64,000 bases of DNA from Brevibacillus composti (GCF_016406105.1 NZ_CP066308.1:2329501-2393500), one strand, 5' to 3'. Shown: positions 32,237 through 41,475, numbered from the stretch's first letter. Notes: generated by a model from the letters alone, not told the origin. Program-made: numbers and translations.

Positions 32237-33688
32237 TTATGGGCGAATATAGACCGTCTTCAACTCCACGTAGAAATCCAGTGCGGATTCTCCCTGCTCA
32301 CGCGGCCCGAGGCCGGATATTTTCTTCCCGCCGAACGGGTAATGCGATTCAAAATGTGTGGATGGCATGTTGACATGCGTGACGCCGGACTGTATCCCCT
32401 TGACGAACTGGAAGGCTTTCTTCAGGTCGTTGGTAAAGATCGTCGAGGACAGGCCAAATTCTACCTGATTGGCCACCTCCATCGCCTCTTCGAAGCTGCC
32501 CGCATCGATCACGGCGATCACGGGTCCGAAAATTTCCTCTTGGGCGATCGTCATCTGCGGTGTCACGCCCGTAAAGACGGTAGGAGCCACGAAGTATCCG
32601 TCTTCCAGACCTCCGCCTTGGAGCCGCTTGCCTCCGCACTCCAGCTTCGCCCCTTCCTCAATCCCTTTTTGGACGTAGTGCAGATAGGTTCTCAGCTGAT
32701 GCTCGTCCGCCAGCGGACCGTTGACGCTGTTTGGATCGAAGCCGTCGCCTACGCGGATCGCCTCCGCCCGCGCGATCAGCTTTGCCTTCACCTCTGCGGC
32801 CACTTCCGGCAGGACGATTACGCGGCTGGTTCCGGTACAGCGCTGGCCGTTATCCAAAAATCCGCTCGTGACGATGCAGTCAATCGCCAGATCGATATCT
32901 GCGTCCGGCATGATGATCGCCGGGTTTTTGCCGCCCATCTCCGCCTGGATTTTTCCGCCACGGGCGCCGACCGCTTTCCCCAAAGCAAGTCCCACTTCGG
33001 ATGAGCCGGTAAACGAGATGCCTTTGATCAGCGGATTGCGGGTCAGCTCTTCCCCGATGACCGCTCCCGGACCGGTAACCAGATTGACGACGCCTGCGGG
33101 CACACCCGCCTCCACCAGCAACTCGACGAGCTTGACGCTGATCAGCGAGGTGTTGCTGGCCGGCTTAAAGACGACCGTATTCCCTGCAAGGATCGCCGGA
33201 ACGATTTTCCACAGTCCGATTCCCAAAGGAAAATTCCACGGAGCGATGATGGCAAAAACGCCAATCGGCTCCCGGACCGTATAGGCAAAGACCTGTTCAT
33301 CAAAGGACGGAAGCGTCTGGCCGCTCAATCGCGTAACCTCTCCCGTCAACTGCTTCATGGAGGCGATCGTCTTGTTCACTTCCCCTCTCGCTTCCTTCAG
33401 GGTTTTGCCGACCTCGCGAGTGATCGTCTCCGCTAATTCCTCCCGCTTCTCCTCCAGGAGTGTGATGAGCTTGTACAAAAATTCGCCGCGCAGCGGGGCC
33501 GCGACGCGGGACCAAGAGATAAATGACTCCGCAGCCGCTTCGATGGCATGGCGTGTATCGGCTGCATTTGATTTCTGGAAATAGCCAAGCACTTCCTGTG
33601 TCCGGGCAGGATTGATGCTGGGAAATACTTCTCCCGTCTGGCTGGGCACCCACTCTCCGTTGATGTAGTTGGCATAAGTTTGCGCCAT
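32237..33688 (-). CDS. NAD(P)-dependent aldehyde dehydrogenase
   Basis: This is a 483-residue ALDH superfamily enzyme with general base E250 in QAEMGGKNP and nucleophile C284 in GQRCTGTSR. The cofactor region APWNFP and the C-terminal PFGG motif are also present. The ATG is placed behind GGAGG. It resembles the 2,5-dioxovalerate / succinate semialdehyde branch, but this is a guess. It is the first gene of a minus-strand unit with the hydroxyacid dehydrogenase and probably the DUF3100 pair, and it is transcribed away from the PucR-like regulator. Confidence 0.9.
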   Translation of the reverse strand: MAQTYANYINGEWVPSQTGEVFPSINPARTQEVLGYFQKSNAADTRHAIEAAAESFISWSRVAAPLRGEFLYKLITLLEEKREELAETITREVGKTLKEARGEVNKTIASMKQLTGEVTRLSGQTLPSFDEQVFAYTVREPIGVFAIIAPWNFPLGIGLWKIVPAILAGNTVVFKPASNTSLISVKLVELLVEAGVPAGVVNLVTGPGAVIGEELTRNPLIKGISFTGSSEVGLALGKAVGARGGKIQAEMGGKNPAIIMPDADIDLAIDCIVTSGFLDNGQRCTGTSRVIVLPEVAAEVKAKLIARAEAIRVGDGFDPNSVNGPLADEHQLRTYLHYVQKGIEEGAKLECGGKRLQGGGLEDGYFVAPTVFTGVTPQMTIAQEEIFGPVIAVIDAGSFEEAMEVANQVEFGLSSTIFTNDLKKAFQFVKGIQSGVTHVNMPSTHFESHYPFGGKKISGLGPREQGESALDFYVELKTVYIRP

Positions 33689-33717
33689 TTGCTCCACCTC
33701 CCAAGTATTATGAGACA

Positions 33718-33746
33718 ATTGTATAAATTCATAATAGTTGGTACAA
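33718..33746 (-). promoter_or_regulatory. Predicted promoter of the aldehyde dehydrogenase operon
   Basis: On the minus strand TTGTAC (33746-33741) and TACAAT (33723-33718) are spaced by 17 bases. The region is AT-rich, contains a self-complementary ACAATTGT, and is shared with the divergent regulator. Confidence 0.55.
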
Positions 33747-33809
33747 TGTGTAAATATCCAAGGTTACGGCTAGACCTATGTAGAATTTCCCACTCGAGAG
33801 GAGGATTCC

Positions 33810-36002
33810 ATGCGTACGCTGCAGATGCTGCAAGCTTACTTGCAACAGACATGGTGCGGTGTGGAATTTGCCGTCTGGGTGAAAACAAGGAGAGACCGGC
33901 ACATGCGGCTGCTGATCAGTGCGGATGACGGTCTTTCAGGCAGGCCGGACGATTATATGCCTGCCTTTTTTCCGTCACTACCGTCCGCTCCGTCGTCATC
34001 GTCCAGCCTCCCTGCCGCCCGCTATGACGTGTTTGAAAAGCCGCCCGATACCTACATCCGGTATGTCCTGTCGACGGACAGCTCCGCGCTGGTGCGATTC
34101 CGGCCGAGCGAGCCTGATCAGCCGCTTGCGCTCACGGACGGCCCGCTGCATACCCTCGGCTTGTACCTCTGCCTTTTGGAGGCGGAAGAGACGATCGAGG
34201 CGAAGGACAAGGTGTTGACCAAGCTGATCGAAAGCACGCGCTCCATCGCCTCCTCGCTGGATATCGAGAGCGTCATCCACGATCTCATCCGCAATACTCT
34301 CACGGTCATCCCCGCAGCTGATGCCGGGCTGCTCCATCTGTACGATCCCGAGCTGGAGCGGCTCGTGCCCAAAGCGGCTGTCGGCTTCCGCGAGAGTGTG
34401 ATTCACCGCTTCCGCCTGCGGGTGGGCGAATCCATCGCGGGCAAAGTCTATCTGGACGGCAAGCCGCGCATCTTTCACACGCACAAAGAAATCCAGGCCG
34501 CGATGGCTGACCTGTCCATCGAAAACTATCAGCATCTGGATGACGCCAAAGAGCTGCGCCATCTGCACGGACTGATGTGCGTCCCGATTTCGCGCGGGGT
34601 GCAGCGCATCGGCGTACTGGTCATTCACCAGTTCCATCAGGAGAACGTCTTTTTGGAAAGCGATCTGCGCATCCTGCAGGACGTGGCCGATCTGACTGCG
34701 GTCGCCCTGGAAAATGCCCGTCTCTACGCCGATACCAAAGCGGCGCTGGAGCAAACCGCCAAATTGACCGAGGAGCTCAAAGCCAAACACGACGATCTGG
34801 TGAAACGGACGCAGATCCATGAAACGCTCAAACGGCTCTCACTCCGCAATAATGGGACGGAAGCCATCGCATCTGCTCTGGGCAACATGGTGGGCAAGCC
34901 GCTCCTCTTGATCGACTGGCTGGAACAGCGCCACTACCCGCCTCACTCCGAGCTGCGGGAGCTGTTCAGCTGGGACGAGCTCACGCTGCTTGTCAGCAGC
35001 CGCCTCCACCCTCGCTGGATCAGCGTCTCCGACAAAACTGCCGATGGATGGCCGGAACAGCCCTTTTCCGTATATATCTACCCGCTGGCAAACGGCTCCG
35101 TCTTCCTCGGCTGTCTGCTGATCCGCGCCGATTCGTGCACGCTATCCGATCTGGAGCGGATCACGATCGAGCAGGGAATTGCGATATTGGCTCTCGATCT
35201 GGTGAAGAAACAATCGCTCAGCTCTGTCTTCTACAAACGATCCCACGATCTTTTCCAGCACCTCCTCACCGCAAAAGGAGCCGAACTGTCCCATCAAGCG
35301 CAATCCATCGGTCTTATGCCCGGTGCCACGTATCTCTGTGTCCATGCCATGCTGCTCCGCTGCTACGACCTCGCCAAGCAAGAGGCACATATCCACCGGA
35401 TCGTCCATCGATGGAAGCAGCTTTTCAACGGATGGGAAGTGATTACCTACGGATTTCACAATCAGCTGACGATGTTGATCGAGGCAGCCAGCCATGCCCA
35501 TCCGCGTTCCTGCGCAGAGAAGCTGGGAGATTTCGCACGCGAATGGAATCAACAGGAGGACTGCCAGATCGCCATCGGAGTCGGGGGTGCCTACAGCGGG
35601 CTGGAGCAGATCGCCAAAAGCTTTGAGGAAGCAAAAAAAGCGGTCCAGTATCTTAACAACCGGAACCGCTTCGGGGTCGTGCGATATGGAGAACTGGGCG
35701 TCAATCAGCTCATGATCAATCAGACTGCAGAAGACATGGCTGCCTTCGTGAGAGATGTGTTTCGTCCGTTTTGGGAGAATCGGGCAAAATACGCGGAGTT
35801 GGAAAAAACCTTGCTCGTCTACATCCAATGCAGCCAGTCCGCGCAAGAGACCGCAAACGAGCTGCATATCCACATCAATACGCTCTACCAGCGGCTGCGC
35901 AAGATAGAAGCCCTGCTGAATATCGACTTCAAGCGGCCGGAGGATATGCTCAAAATTCAGTTGGCCTGCCATTTGCGGACCGAAGCCGCCGGCGCCCTCT
36001 AG
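33810..36002 (+). CDS. GAF-domain PucR/CdaR-type transcriptional regulator
   Basis: This is a 730-residue cytoplasmic regulator. The N-terminal 130 residues are unassigned with a serine-rich stretch. A GAF domain lies at about 145-305 (small-molecule sensing) and a short coiled coil follows. A CdaR-like GGDEF-related region comes next, and a PucR-type helix-turn-helix is at the C-terminus (HINTLYQRLRKIEALL). GAGGAGG precedes the ATG at 33810. Its divergent position next to the aldehyde dehydrogenase operon suggests that it activates that operon in response to the pathway substrate. Confidence 0.85.
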   Translation: MRTLQMLQAYLQQTWCGVEFAVWVKTRRDRHMRLLISADDGLSGRPDDYMPAFFPSLPSAPSSSSSLPAARYDVFEKPPDTYIRYVLSTDSSALVRFRPSEPDQPLALTDGPLHTLGLYLCLLEAEETIEAKDKVLTKLIESTRSIASSLDIESVIHDLIRNTLTVIPAADAGLLHLYDPELERLVPKAAVGFRESVIHRFRLRVGESIAGKVYLDGKPRIFHTHKEIQAAMADLSIENYQHLDDAKELRHLHGLMCVPISRGVQRIGVLVIHQFHQENVFLESDLRILQDVADLTAVALENARLYADTKAALEQTAKLTEELKAKHDDLVKRTQIHETLKRLSLRNNGTEAIASALGNMVGKPLLLIDWLEQRHYPPHSELRELFSWDELTLLVSSRLHPRWISVSDKTADGWPEQPFSVYIYPLANGSVFLGCLLIRADSCTLSDLERITIEQGIAILALDLVKKQSLSSVFYKRSHDLFQHLLTAKGAELSHQAQSIGLMPGATYLCVHAMLLRCYDLAKQEAHIHRIVHRWKQLFNGWEVITYGFHNQLTMLIEAASHAHPRSCAEKLGDFAREWNQQEDCQIAIGVGGAYSGLEQIAKSFEEAKKAVQYLNNRNRFGVVRYGELGVNQLMINQTAEDMAAFVRDVFRPFWENRAKYAELEKTLLVYIQCSQSAQETANELHIHINTLYQRLRKIEALLNIDFKRPEDMLKIQLACHLRTEAAGAL

Positions 36003-36034
36003 CGGCACAGGGGCACGCGCAAAATGCGGACAGC

Positions 36035-37935
36035 ATCGGGTAGGGGGCTACCCATTAGTTGAGTAGCCGACCTCCCACACCACCGTACGTACCGTTCGGT
36101 ATACGGCGGTTCCTTAGTTCACGCAGTCACTTGTCGATAATAATCTGAGAAGAAAAGAAATCCGAGGCCTTTAATGGTGTTGTTATCGAGGGCTTTCGCG
36201 AGGATGGGGCTATTGGAGATTCTCCAGTAGCTCTTTCTTGTATTTGCGTATTCCCATGCCTTGAACTTTGGGATTCCAAACGAGATCAGCTTTTCGAATT
36301 TTGTCCTTATTCGTTTCCATTGTTTCCAGTAGATCATTCGAATCCTTCTTCTCATCCATTCATCCGTTGTTTGGAGCAGGTTCTTCATATCCGCAATCTT
36401 GAAGTAGTTGACCCATCCCATGATATAGCGTCTGAGCCTTTCGGCTCTCTCTTCATTTCCCATGCCATTGCTTCTTGCGGTTAGTTCCTTCACTCTTGTT
36501 TTCATTTTGGCGATGGATTTGGGATGGATGCGGACTTTCACTTGCCCTCGTTGGTTGTAGAATGAGAATCCCAGAAACTTCACTCGAATGGCTAGGTCCA
36601 CCACGGTTTTCTCCCGATTTACTTTTAGGAACAGCTTCTTTTCAATGTAGGGGAGAATGTTGGTTAGTGTCCGTTCGGCACTTCGTCTGCTCTTGCAGAA
36701 GATGAGTAAATCATCTGCGTATCGCACAAACTTGTGTCCTCTCTTCTCCAGCTCCTTGTCCAACTCATTCAGCATGATATTACTGAGAATTGGACTCAGA
36801 TTCCCGCCCTGCGGTACGCCGACTTCTGTTTCCTCAAACTTGTGCTTCACGACAACTCCTGCCCGAAGATATTTATGAATTAGTGAAATGACTCGTCCGT
36901 CCTTAATCGTTCTTGAGAGTACTTCAATGAGCTTGCTTTGGTTGACGGTGTCAAAGTATTTCTCTAGATCCATATCCACAACATAGCGGTAGCCTTCCTG
37001 AATATATTGCTGGCTGCGCCTTATGGCTTGGTGGGCACTTCGTTTGGGTCGGAACCCGAAGCTGTTGTCCGAGAACTGTTGCTCATAGATCGGCGTGAGC
37101 ATTTGTGCAATTGCCTGCTGGATTACTCGATCAACCACCGTTGGGATGCCCAGGTTTCTTTTCTTTCCGTTCTCTTTTGGGATTTCTACCCTTCGAACGG
37201 GATTTGGGCGATATCTGCCCGCCAGGATTTGTTCCTTGATGGTTTCACCGTTTTCTTTGAGATATTGTAGAAGTTCATCTACGCCCATCCCGTCGATTCC
37301 GTGTGAACCTTTATTCGCTTTGACTCTTTTGAACGCTTCGTTCAAATTGTCTCTGCTTATGATTTTCTCAAGTAACCTTTCCTTCGACTCGTTTGCGTTG
37401 GTGTCGTCGGTTTCAGCTATCCTCTCAGGAACGTGCACTCCCGCATATCCTTCGTGTTCCGCACTATTCTTTTGCGGTGAGCCTTCCGTTGGAAGTTGGC
37501 TGCCCTTATCTCCTGTTTCGGTAACATTCATTGACGACCACCTCCTAAGGTTCAGCCCTTCCCTCAAGCCGTCGACTGCTCGAGGTACTATGGCGTCTGC
37601 TGACTTCTCATGATAAATCTTGTTTCAACCGTGATTCGAATGTCATCTTCTCACGTCCATGAGACCTCCCACGGTAAGACGACTCACTTTCCTCCCATAT
37701 ACCCGCATCATTTACACCGGAATGTCCGTGTAGTGTATTGGACTTTGCTTTGTCTCGCAAGCTTGTCCCATTCCATATGCCTGATGATGTTCGTGTTCCT
37801 CGGGCCGGGATTTTGCCTCCAGCTTCCTTCAGATTCCACCTCACGGTGGACACCCTTGCTCTTGGCTAGTGGTTGGCCACTACCAGCCCCCACAGCGGAC
37901 TTTCACCGCCTAGTTAGTCGCCATGCGTGGCGCAC
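36035..37935 (-). mobile_element. Group II intron, class IIC
   Basis: The 5' end on the minus strand is GTGCGCCACGCATGGCGAC, followed by conserved domain I text (AAGGGTGTCC, GGAATCTGAAGGAAGC, GAGGAACACGAAC, GACAAAGC). The reverse transcriptase is inside domain IV. Domain V (about 36080-36113) reads ACCGCCGTATACCGAACGGT and GTACGGTGGT, closely like the Oceanobacillus IIC intron. Domain VI (GGCTACTC..CTAAT..GGGTAGCC) holds the branch-point A. The 3' end is placed at AT (36035). It sits immediately after the T run of the FtsH-like gene terminator, the classic IIC target. It appears complete at about 1.9 kb. Confidence 0.9.
36119..37531 (-). CDS. ltrA: Group II intron reverse transcriptase/maturase
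   Basis: This 470-residue intron-encoded protein performs maturase-assisted splicing and reverse transcription for retrohoming. The RT core has GIDGMGVDE, the template motif GVPQGGNLSP and the catalytic YADD; an X/maturase domain with the RRYIMGWVNYF-type block follows. No endonuclease domain is seen after it, as expected for class IIC. The ATG of MNVTETG is nine bases behind AGGAGG. The reading frame is intact. Confidence 0.95.
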   Translation of the reverse strand: MNVTETGDKGSQLPTEGSPQKNSAEHEGYAGVHVPERIAETDDTNANESKERLLEKIISRDNLNEAFKRVKANKGSHGIDGMGVDELLQYLKENGETIKEQILAGRYRPNPVRRVEIPKENGKKRNLGIPTVVDRVIQQAIAQMLTPIYEQQFSDNSFGFRPKRSAHQAIRRSQQYIQEGYRYVVDMDLEKYFDTVNQSKLIEVLSRTIKDGRVISLIHKYLRAGVVVKHKFEETEVGVPQGGNLSPILSNIMLNELDKELEKRGHKFVRYADDLLIFCKSRRSAERTLTNILPYIEKKLFLKVNREKTVVDLAIRVKFLGFSFYNQRGQVKVRIHPKSIAKMKTRVKELTARSNGMGNEERAERLRRYIMGWVNYFKIADMKNLLQTTDEWMRRRIRMIYWKQWKRIRTKFEKLISFGIPKFKAWEYANTRKSYWRISNSPILAKALDNNTIKGLGFLFFSDYYRQVTA

Positions 37936-37968
37936 AAGAAAAAAGAGCCGGCATTATCCTGCCAGCTC
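37936..37968 (-). terminator. Terminator of the FtsH-like operon, intron target
   Basis: GAGCTGGC / GCCGGCTC pair (one G-U) around an 8-base loop and run into TTTTTTCTT on the minus strand. The FtsH-like stop codon TAA lies in the loop. The group II intron begins at the next base. Confidence 0.85.
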
Positions 37969-39462
37969 CTGTGTGGTGGGAGAATATTGTTTCAACAGGC
38001 TGCGGAATTCGTCCCCCTGCAGAACTTCCGCTTCCATCAGTGTCTCAAGGCCTTGCCGGAAGACGGGATCGTGCTTGCCCAGCAAATCGCGCGTCTTCTC
38101 CAGCAGCTCTTCCAGGAGGAAGTTTACTTCATCGTGGATGCGGTCCTTGGCGATATACCCCACATGGACGATGCCGAGGCGAGACATCCCGCTCTGCACG
38201 ATTTCCTGCGCCATGTTCAGCGCCTGCTCAAAGTCGTTTTTCGAGCCGGTGCTGCGGCCGCCGTAGTAGATTTCTTCCGCGACGGCTCCGCCGAGACAGA
38301 CCATGATCTGTTTTTCCAAAGCGTCCTTGGTATAGAGATAACGGTCTTCCATCGGATTTTGCCGCACGTACCCCAGCGCTTTGCCCCGCGGGCTCAGCGT
38401 CACCTGGGAGACCGATCCCGGGCGGACGATTTCGCTCATGATGGCATGGCCCAGTTCATGCAAGGCGACGCGTCTCTTTTCTTCGCCCGACGCTTCTCTG
38501 TCTACCTTTTCACCCAGCATCACCTTGTCTACAGCGTAGGCAAAATGGCGGGCTTCGATGCTCGCACTCTTTTCACGCATGGCGTAGATGGCTGCCTCAT
38601 TGGCAACGCTCTCCAGCTGTGCGCCGGAAAAGCCGAATGTCTCTTGGGCCACCTGCTCCAGCGAGACATCGGGCGCGAGCGGTTTATTTTTGGTATGGAT
38701 CGCGAGAATCTGCTCCCGCGCTGTCTTGTCCGGCAAATCGACGCTGATGTGCCGGTCAAAACGGCCCGGACGAAGCAGCGCCGCGTCCAGCATATCCTTC
38801 CGGTTGGTGGCCGCAATTATCAGAATGCGCGGCTTTTCACTCGTCCCAATCCCATCCATCTCGGTCAACAGCTGGTTCAGCGTCTGATCGTACTCGCGCT
38901 GCTGCTGTCCGTCTCGCTTTCCACCGATGACATCGATCTCGTCGATGAAAATGATCCCGCTGTCCTGCCCGTTTTTCTCTGCCAGCGCTTTGACCTCTTT
39001 AAACAGGTCGCGCACGCGCTGGGCACCAACCCCAACGTACATCTCGACGAATTGGGAGCCGGATGCAGCGACAAATGCGGAATTGGTATAGTTGGCGGCA
39101 GCTTTGGCCATCAGCGTTTTGCCCGTACCCGGAGGTCCTGTCAGCAGCACGCCTTTCAGCGGACGAATGCCGTATTGGGCGATCTGATCCTTGTGCTTCA
39201 GGAAATCGAGCGCTTCCATCAATTCGTTTTTGGCTCTTTCCTGCCCGCCGATCTCCGCAAACTGCACAGTCGATTTGGGGACGACGTGCTTTGCTTTCCC
39301 CTTGCCGCCGATAGACAGATTGCCCTGACCCTGGCGGTTGATCAGGAAAAAGAGCGCCGTCAGGACGACAGCAAAGACGATAAACGGCGTGATATTGATC
39401 CCCAGGAACAAGAGAAATACCAGCACTGCAGGGATGACACCGATCAGGATTTCTTTACCCAC
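37954..39462 (-). CDS. Compact FtsH-like membrane AAA+ metalloprotease
   Basis: This 502-residue ATP-dependent zinc protease has two N-terminal TM helices, at about 5-21 and 24-41, with almost nothing between them; the extracytoplasmic domain of normal FtsH (about 640 residues) is missing. The AAA+ module has Walker A GPPGTGKT (K115), Walker B IIFIDEID and RPGRFDRHI of the second region of homology. The peptidase site is HELGH (335-339), with a third ligand probably in SKNDFEQA. The GTG start overlaps the stop of the partner gene by eight bases. It is a paralogue of housekeeping FtsH. Confidence 0.88.
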   Translation of the reverse strand: MGKEILIGVIPAVLVFLLFLGINITPFIVFAVVLTALFFLINRQGQGNLSIGGKGKAKHVVPKSTVQFAEIGGQERAKNELMEALDFLKHKDQIAQYGIRPLKGVLLTGPPGTGKTLMAKAAANYTNSAFVAASGSQFVEMYVGVGAQRVRDLFKEVKALAEKNGQDSGIIFIDEIDVIGGKRDGQQQREYDQTLNQLLTEMDGIGTSEKPRILIIAATNRKDMLDAALLRPGRFDRHISVDLPDKTAREQILAIHTKNKPLAPDVSLEQVAQETFGFSGAQLESVANEAAIYAMREKSASIEARHFAYAVDKVMLGEKVDREASGEEKRRVALHELGHAIMSEIVRPGSVSQVTLSPRGKALGYVRQNPMEDRYLYTKDALEKQIMVCLGGAVAEEIYYGGRSTGSKNDFEQALNMAQEIVQSGMSRLGIVHVGYIAKDRIHDEVNFLLEELLEKTRDLLGKHDPVFRQGLETLMEAEVLQGDEFRSLLKQYSPTTQELAG

Positions 39463-39982
39463 GGGCGATCACCTCACTCTCTGCGACACGCGGAATGATC
39501 GCGTAATAGTCTTCATTCCCCCGCTTGAGGTACACGTACACATGTTCGCCATCCATCTGCGCCAGCGCCTGATCCAGCTTATACGCCTCTTTCCATTCGC
39601 TCACCATTTGCGGGATGCGGCTGTACTGGTGCAAATCTACGGCTTCCGTAAACGAGAAAAGCCCCTTCATCCAGACCTGTTCCAGCTCCTCCGATTGGTT
39701 GGCCAGTGTCACTTCAATCTGTTTGTTCCCCGCAAGCTCTTTCGCTTCCTTCAGCAATTGACGGTATTCCTGCGGAAACAGCTCCGGGTTTGTCACTTTC
39801 AAATCTATGTGAATATTGTGCTTGCCCGCATGCAATTCTACCAGCTCAGCAGATTGAAAACGGCCAATCTGGTCGCGGATTGGCTGTTCTACCTCAAGTT
39901 TTTGGTACAAGAACCAACCGCCGAACAAGAGAATCAGCGTCGCCAGCAATGAGAGTCCAATGGCATTCTTACGCAATTGCAC
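39455..39982 (-). CDS. Membrane-anchored protein, putative partner of the FtsH-like protease
   Basis: This 175-residue protein has one N-terminal TM helix (about 7-24) and then a soluble domain of about 150 residues that should face outside. The start is a GTG seven bases behind AGGAGG. No family is recognised. It overlaps the FtsH-like gene by eight bases, so the two are probably made in fixed ratio. Since that protease lacks its own external domain, this protein could supply one (inference). Confidence 0.65.
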   Translation of the reverse strand: MQLRKNAIGLSLLATLILLFGGWFLYQKLEVEQPIRDQIGRFQSAELVELHAGKHNIHIDLKVTNPELFPQEYRQLLKEAKELAGNKQIEVTLANQSEELEQVWMKGLFSFTEAVDLHQYSRIPQMVSEWKEAYKLDQALAQMDGEHVYVYLKRGNEDYYAIIPRVAESEVIARG

Positions 39983-40086
39983 AGCTTCTCCTCCTATTCT
40001 ACAATACCTTTCGTTCAACCGAGTCAACGGCTCCAGTATATCATATCCGTCTATCATTTTTTCCTTACAGTTGTTGGATGGAAACG

Positions 40087-40118
40087 AAAAAAGCCCCTCC
40101 TGATCGGAAGAGCTTTTC
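40087..40118 (-). terminator. Terminator after tseB
   Basis: AAAAGCTCTTCC and GGAGGGGCTTTT pair with small mismatches, followed by TTTT on the minus strand, between tseB and the FtsH-partner gene. Confidence 0.6.
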
Positions 40119-40143
40119 TATTCCGCTTGCGAATCCGCAATCT

Positions 40144-40620
40144 TTACGAGTGGATGACATAGGAGGTGAGCAAGGCGCCTGTATACAGATCGTAATGCAA
40201 ATAGTGGAAGCGGCCTTCCTCGTCGCGGACCGTCACTTCCCAGAAGCGTTTCTCCCCGTCAATGCCCGCGACGATCCGATAGATTTCCCCCTGGGGAAAA
40301 CCCTTTTTCACAGCCGCTTCTACACTTTCCCGCGTCACCATTCGCTCCATCGTATCAAAGGCGATCGTATCGGCAGTCATCCAGACGATCACGGGCGTGC
40401 CCGCCTTGTTTACTCCGGTGACGACGGCGTAGGATTCCTTGCCGCGGTACTCGTCAATTGTGGCGATCTGCGCGATCGTCGTACGCTCTTGCACCCATTG
40501 TCTGACCTGACTTTCAAAGTCTTTTTGCTTGCCCACGACTGTCGATCCCAGGTGGTAAGCCGAGCTGAGGCCGACGACCAGCAAGATTGCAAAGACTCCT
40601 GCGATGATTCTCCAATACAC
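40144..40620 (-). CDS. tseB: TseB-like protein (YpmB, DUF5590)
   Basis: This 158-residue protein has an N-terminal TM anchor and an external domain related to PepSY/DUF5590. In B. subtilis TseB (YpmB) works with penicillin-binding protein 2A in cell elongation. Sequence signs are the short N-terminal anchor, VTGVNKAGTPVIVWM in the centre and a C-terminal HYDLYTGALL segment like the end of YpmB. In B. subtilis it lies near dinG, as here (4 kb away). Confidence 0.8.
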   Translation of the reverse strand: MYWRIIAGVFAILLVVGLSSAYHLGSTVVGKQKDFESQVRQWVQERTTIAQIATIDEYRGKESYAVVTGVNKAGTPVIVWMTADTIAFDTMERMVTRESVEAAVKKGFPQGEIYRIVAGIDGEKRFWEVTVRDEEGRFHYLHYDLYTGALLTSYVIHS

Positions 40621-40647
40621 GGGTCTAACTCCTTTATCTCCTCCGCC

Positions 40648-41340
40648 CTATAACTGAAAACGAAGCTGATCCCGTTTCAGTCCGGCCGAGGTCTCCATTT
40701 GCAAATAGACTTCCAATTGCCGCAATTCACGGGTCGGTCCATCGTACCATAATTGATATTCCACCGCAATCTGTTTGGCCAGGCGGGGGGTCAGATCCTG
40801 AATCGAAAACGAAGGTCCCAGCCAAAGTCCCAGCAAATCCGTGATCTCCTGGGCGGGCACCGTCAGCCGATAGCCCTGCCACCCTTGGCCCGAACCGTCC
40901 GTTACCGGAAGCAAAGTGATATGCTTCAGTTTGGTCTTCAAGATGGTCGCGTGCTGATGCGGCGTATAGAGGGAGTACGGCAAGCCCTGATGATCCTGGG
41001 GCTCGCCGTCTATTTTTACCTGCACTTGTTCATCCTCCCGCACCAGTTCGAAGCTGTGGCCGGAGATATCGCCGTTCAAGTGAAATTGTTCTCCTTTGTA
41101 TGTGCCGCTCAACACATGTTCCTTCATCAATACGGAAAACGCACGTTCCCGATCACCGGTCAGTTGATCCAATAGGCTGGCGATCATCTGACGGTCGGCC
41201 TCCTCCCGCTGCGCGGGCGATATCACGGAGGCCTCTTGTATGTCCAAGCGGTTGTGGAGTTGTCCAATCAGCGCGCCTAAGGTAAACAGGACGAGAAAAA
41301 TGGTCGGCAACCACCAAAGTTGTTTGGGCTTCAGATACAA
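40648..41340 (-). CDS. Membrane-anchored hypothetical protein (230 aa)
   Basis: This is a 230-residue protein with one N-terminal TM segment (about 9-26) and an extracytoplasmic domain. It contains a SVLMKEHVLSGTYKGEQFHL segment and a beta-rich middle, which loosely resemble lipoprotein-like wall sensors, but no family is assigned. The start is a TTG with a GGAG/AAGGGA site. The tseB gene is 27 bases downstream, so they probably share a transcript and may share a role at the wall. Confidence 0.65.
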   Translation of the reverse strand: MYLKPKQLWWLPTIFLVLFTLGALIGQLHNRLDIQEASVISPAQREEADRQMIASLLDQLTGDRERAFSVLMKEHVLSGTYKGEQFHLNGDISGHSFELVREDEQVQVKIDGEPQDHQGLPYSLYTPHQHATILKTKLKHITLLPVTDGSGQGWQGYRLTVPAQEITDLLGLWLGPSFSIQDLTPRLAKQIAVEYQLWYDGPTRELRQLEVYLQMETSAGLKRDQLRFQL

Positions 41341-41475
41341 GTCCCTTCACTCCTGTCCCCGTTTTTCCTTATGCGTATGAACGATGGGAAGGTTTTAGAA
41401 CGGGACGGAAAACTTGCTAAACATACGCGGGCACAGGGAGGCCATACTACAAGTACACCCCGAGGAGGTGAGCGC

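Noticed and set aside
36119-37531. Retron or diversity-generating reverse transcriptase
   Set aside because: The flanking RNA has group II domains I, V and VI, and the protein has a maturase domain; no variable repeat or msr/msd was seen.
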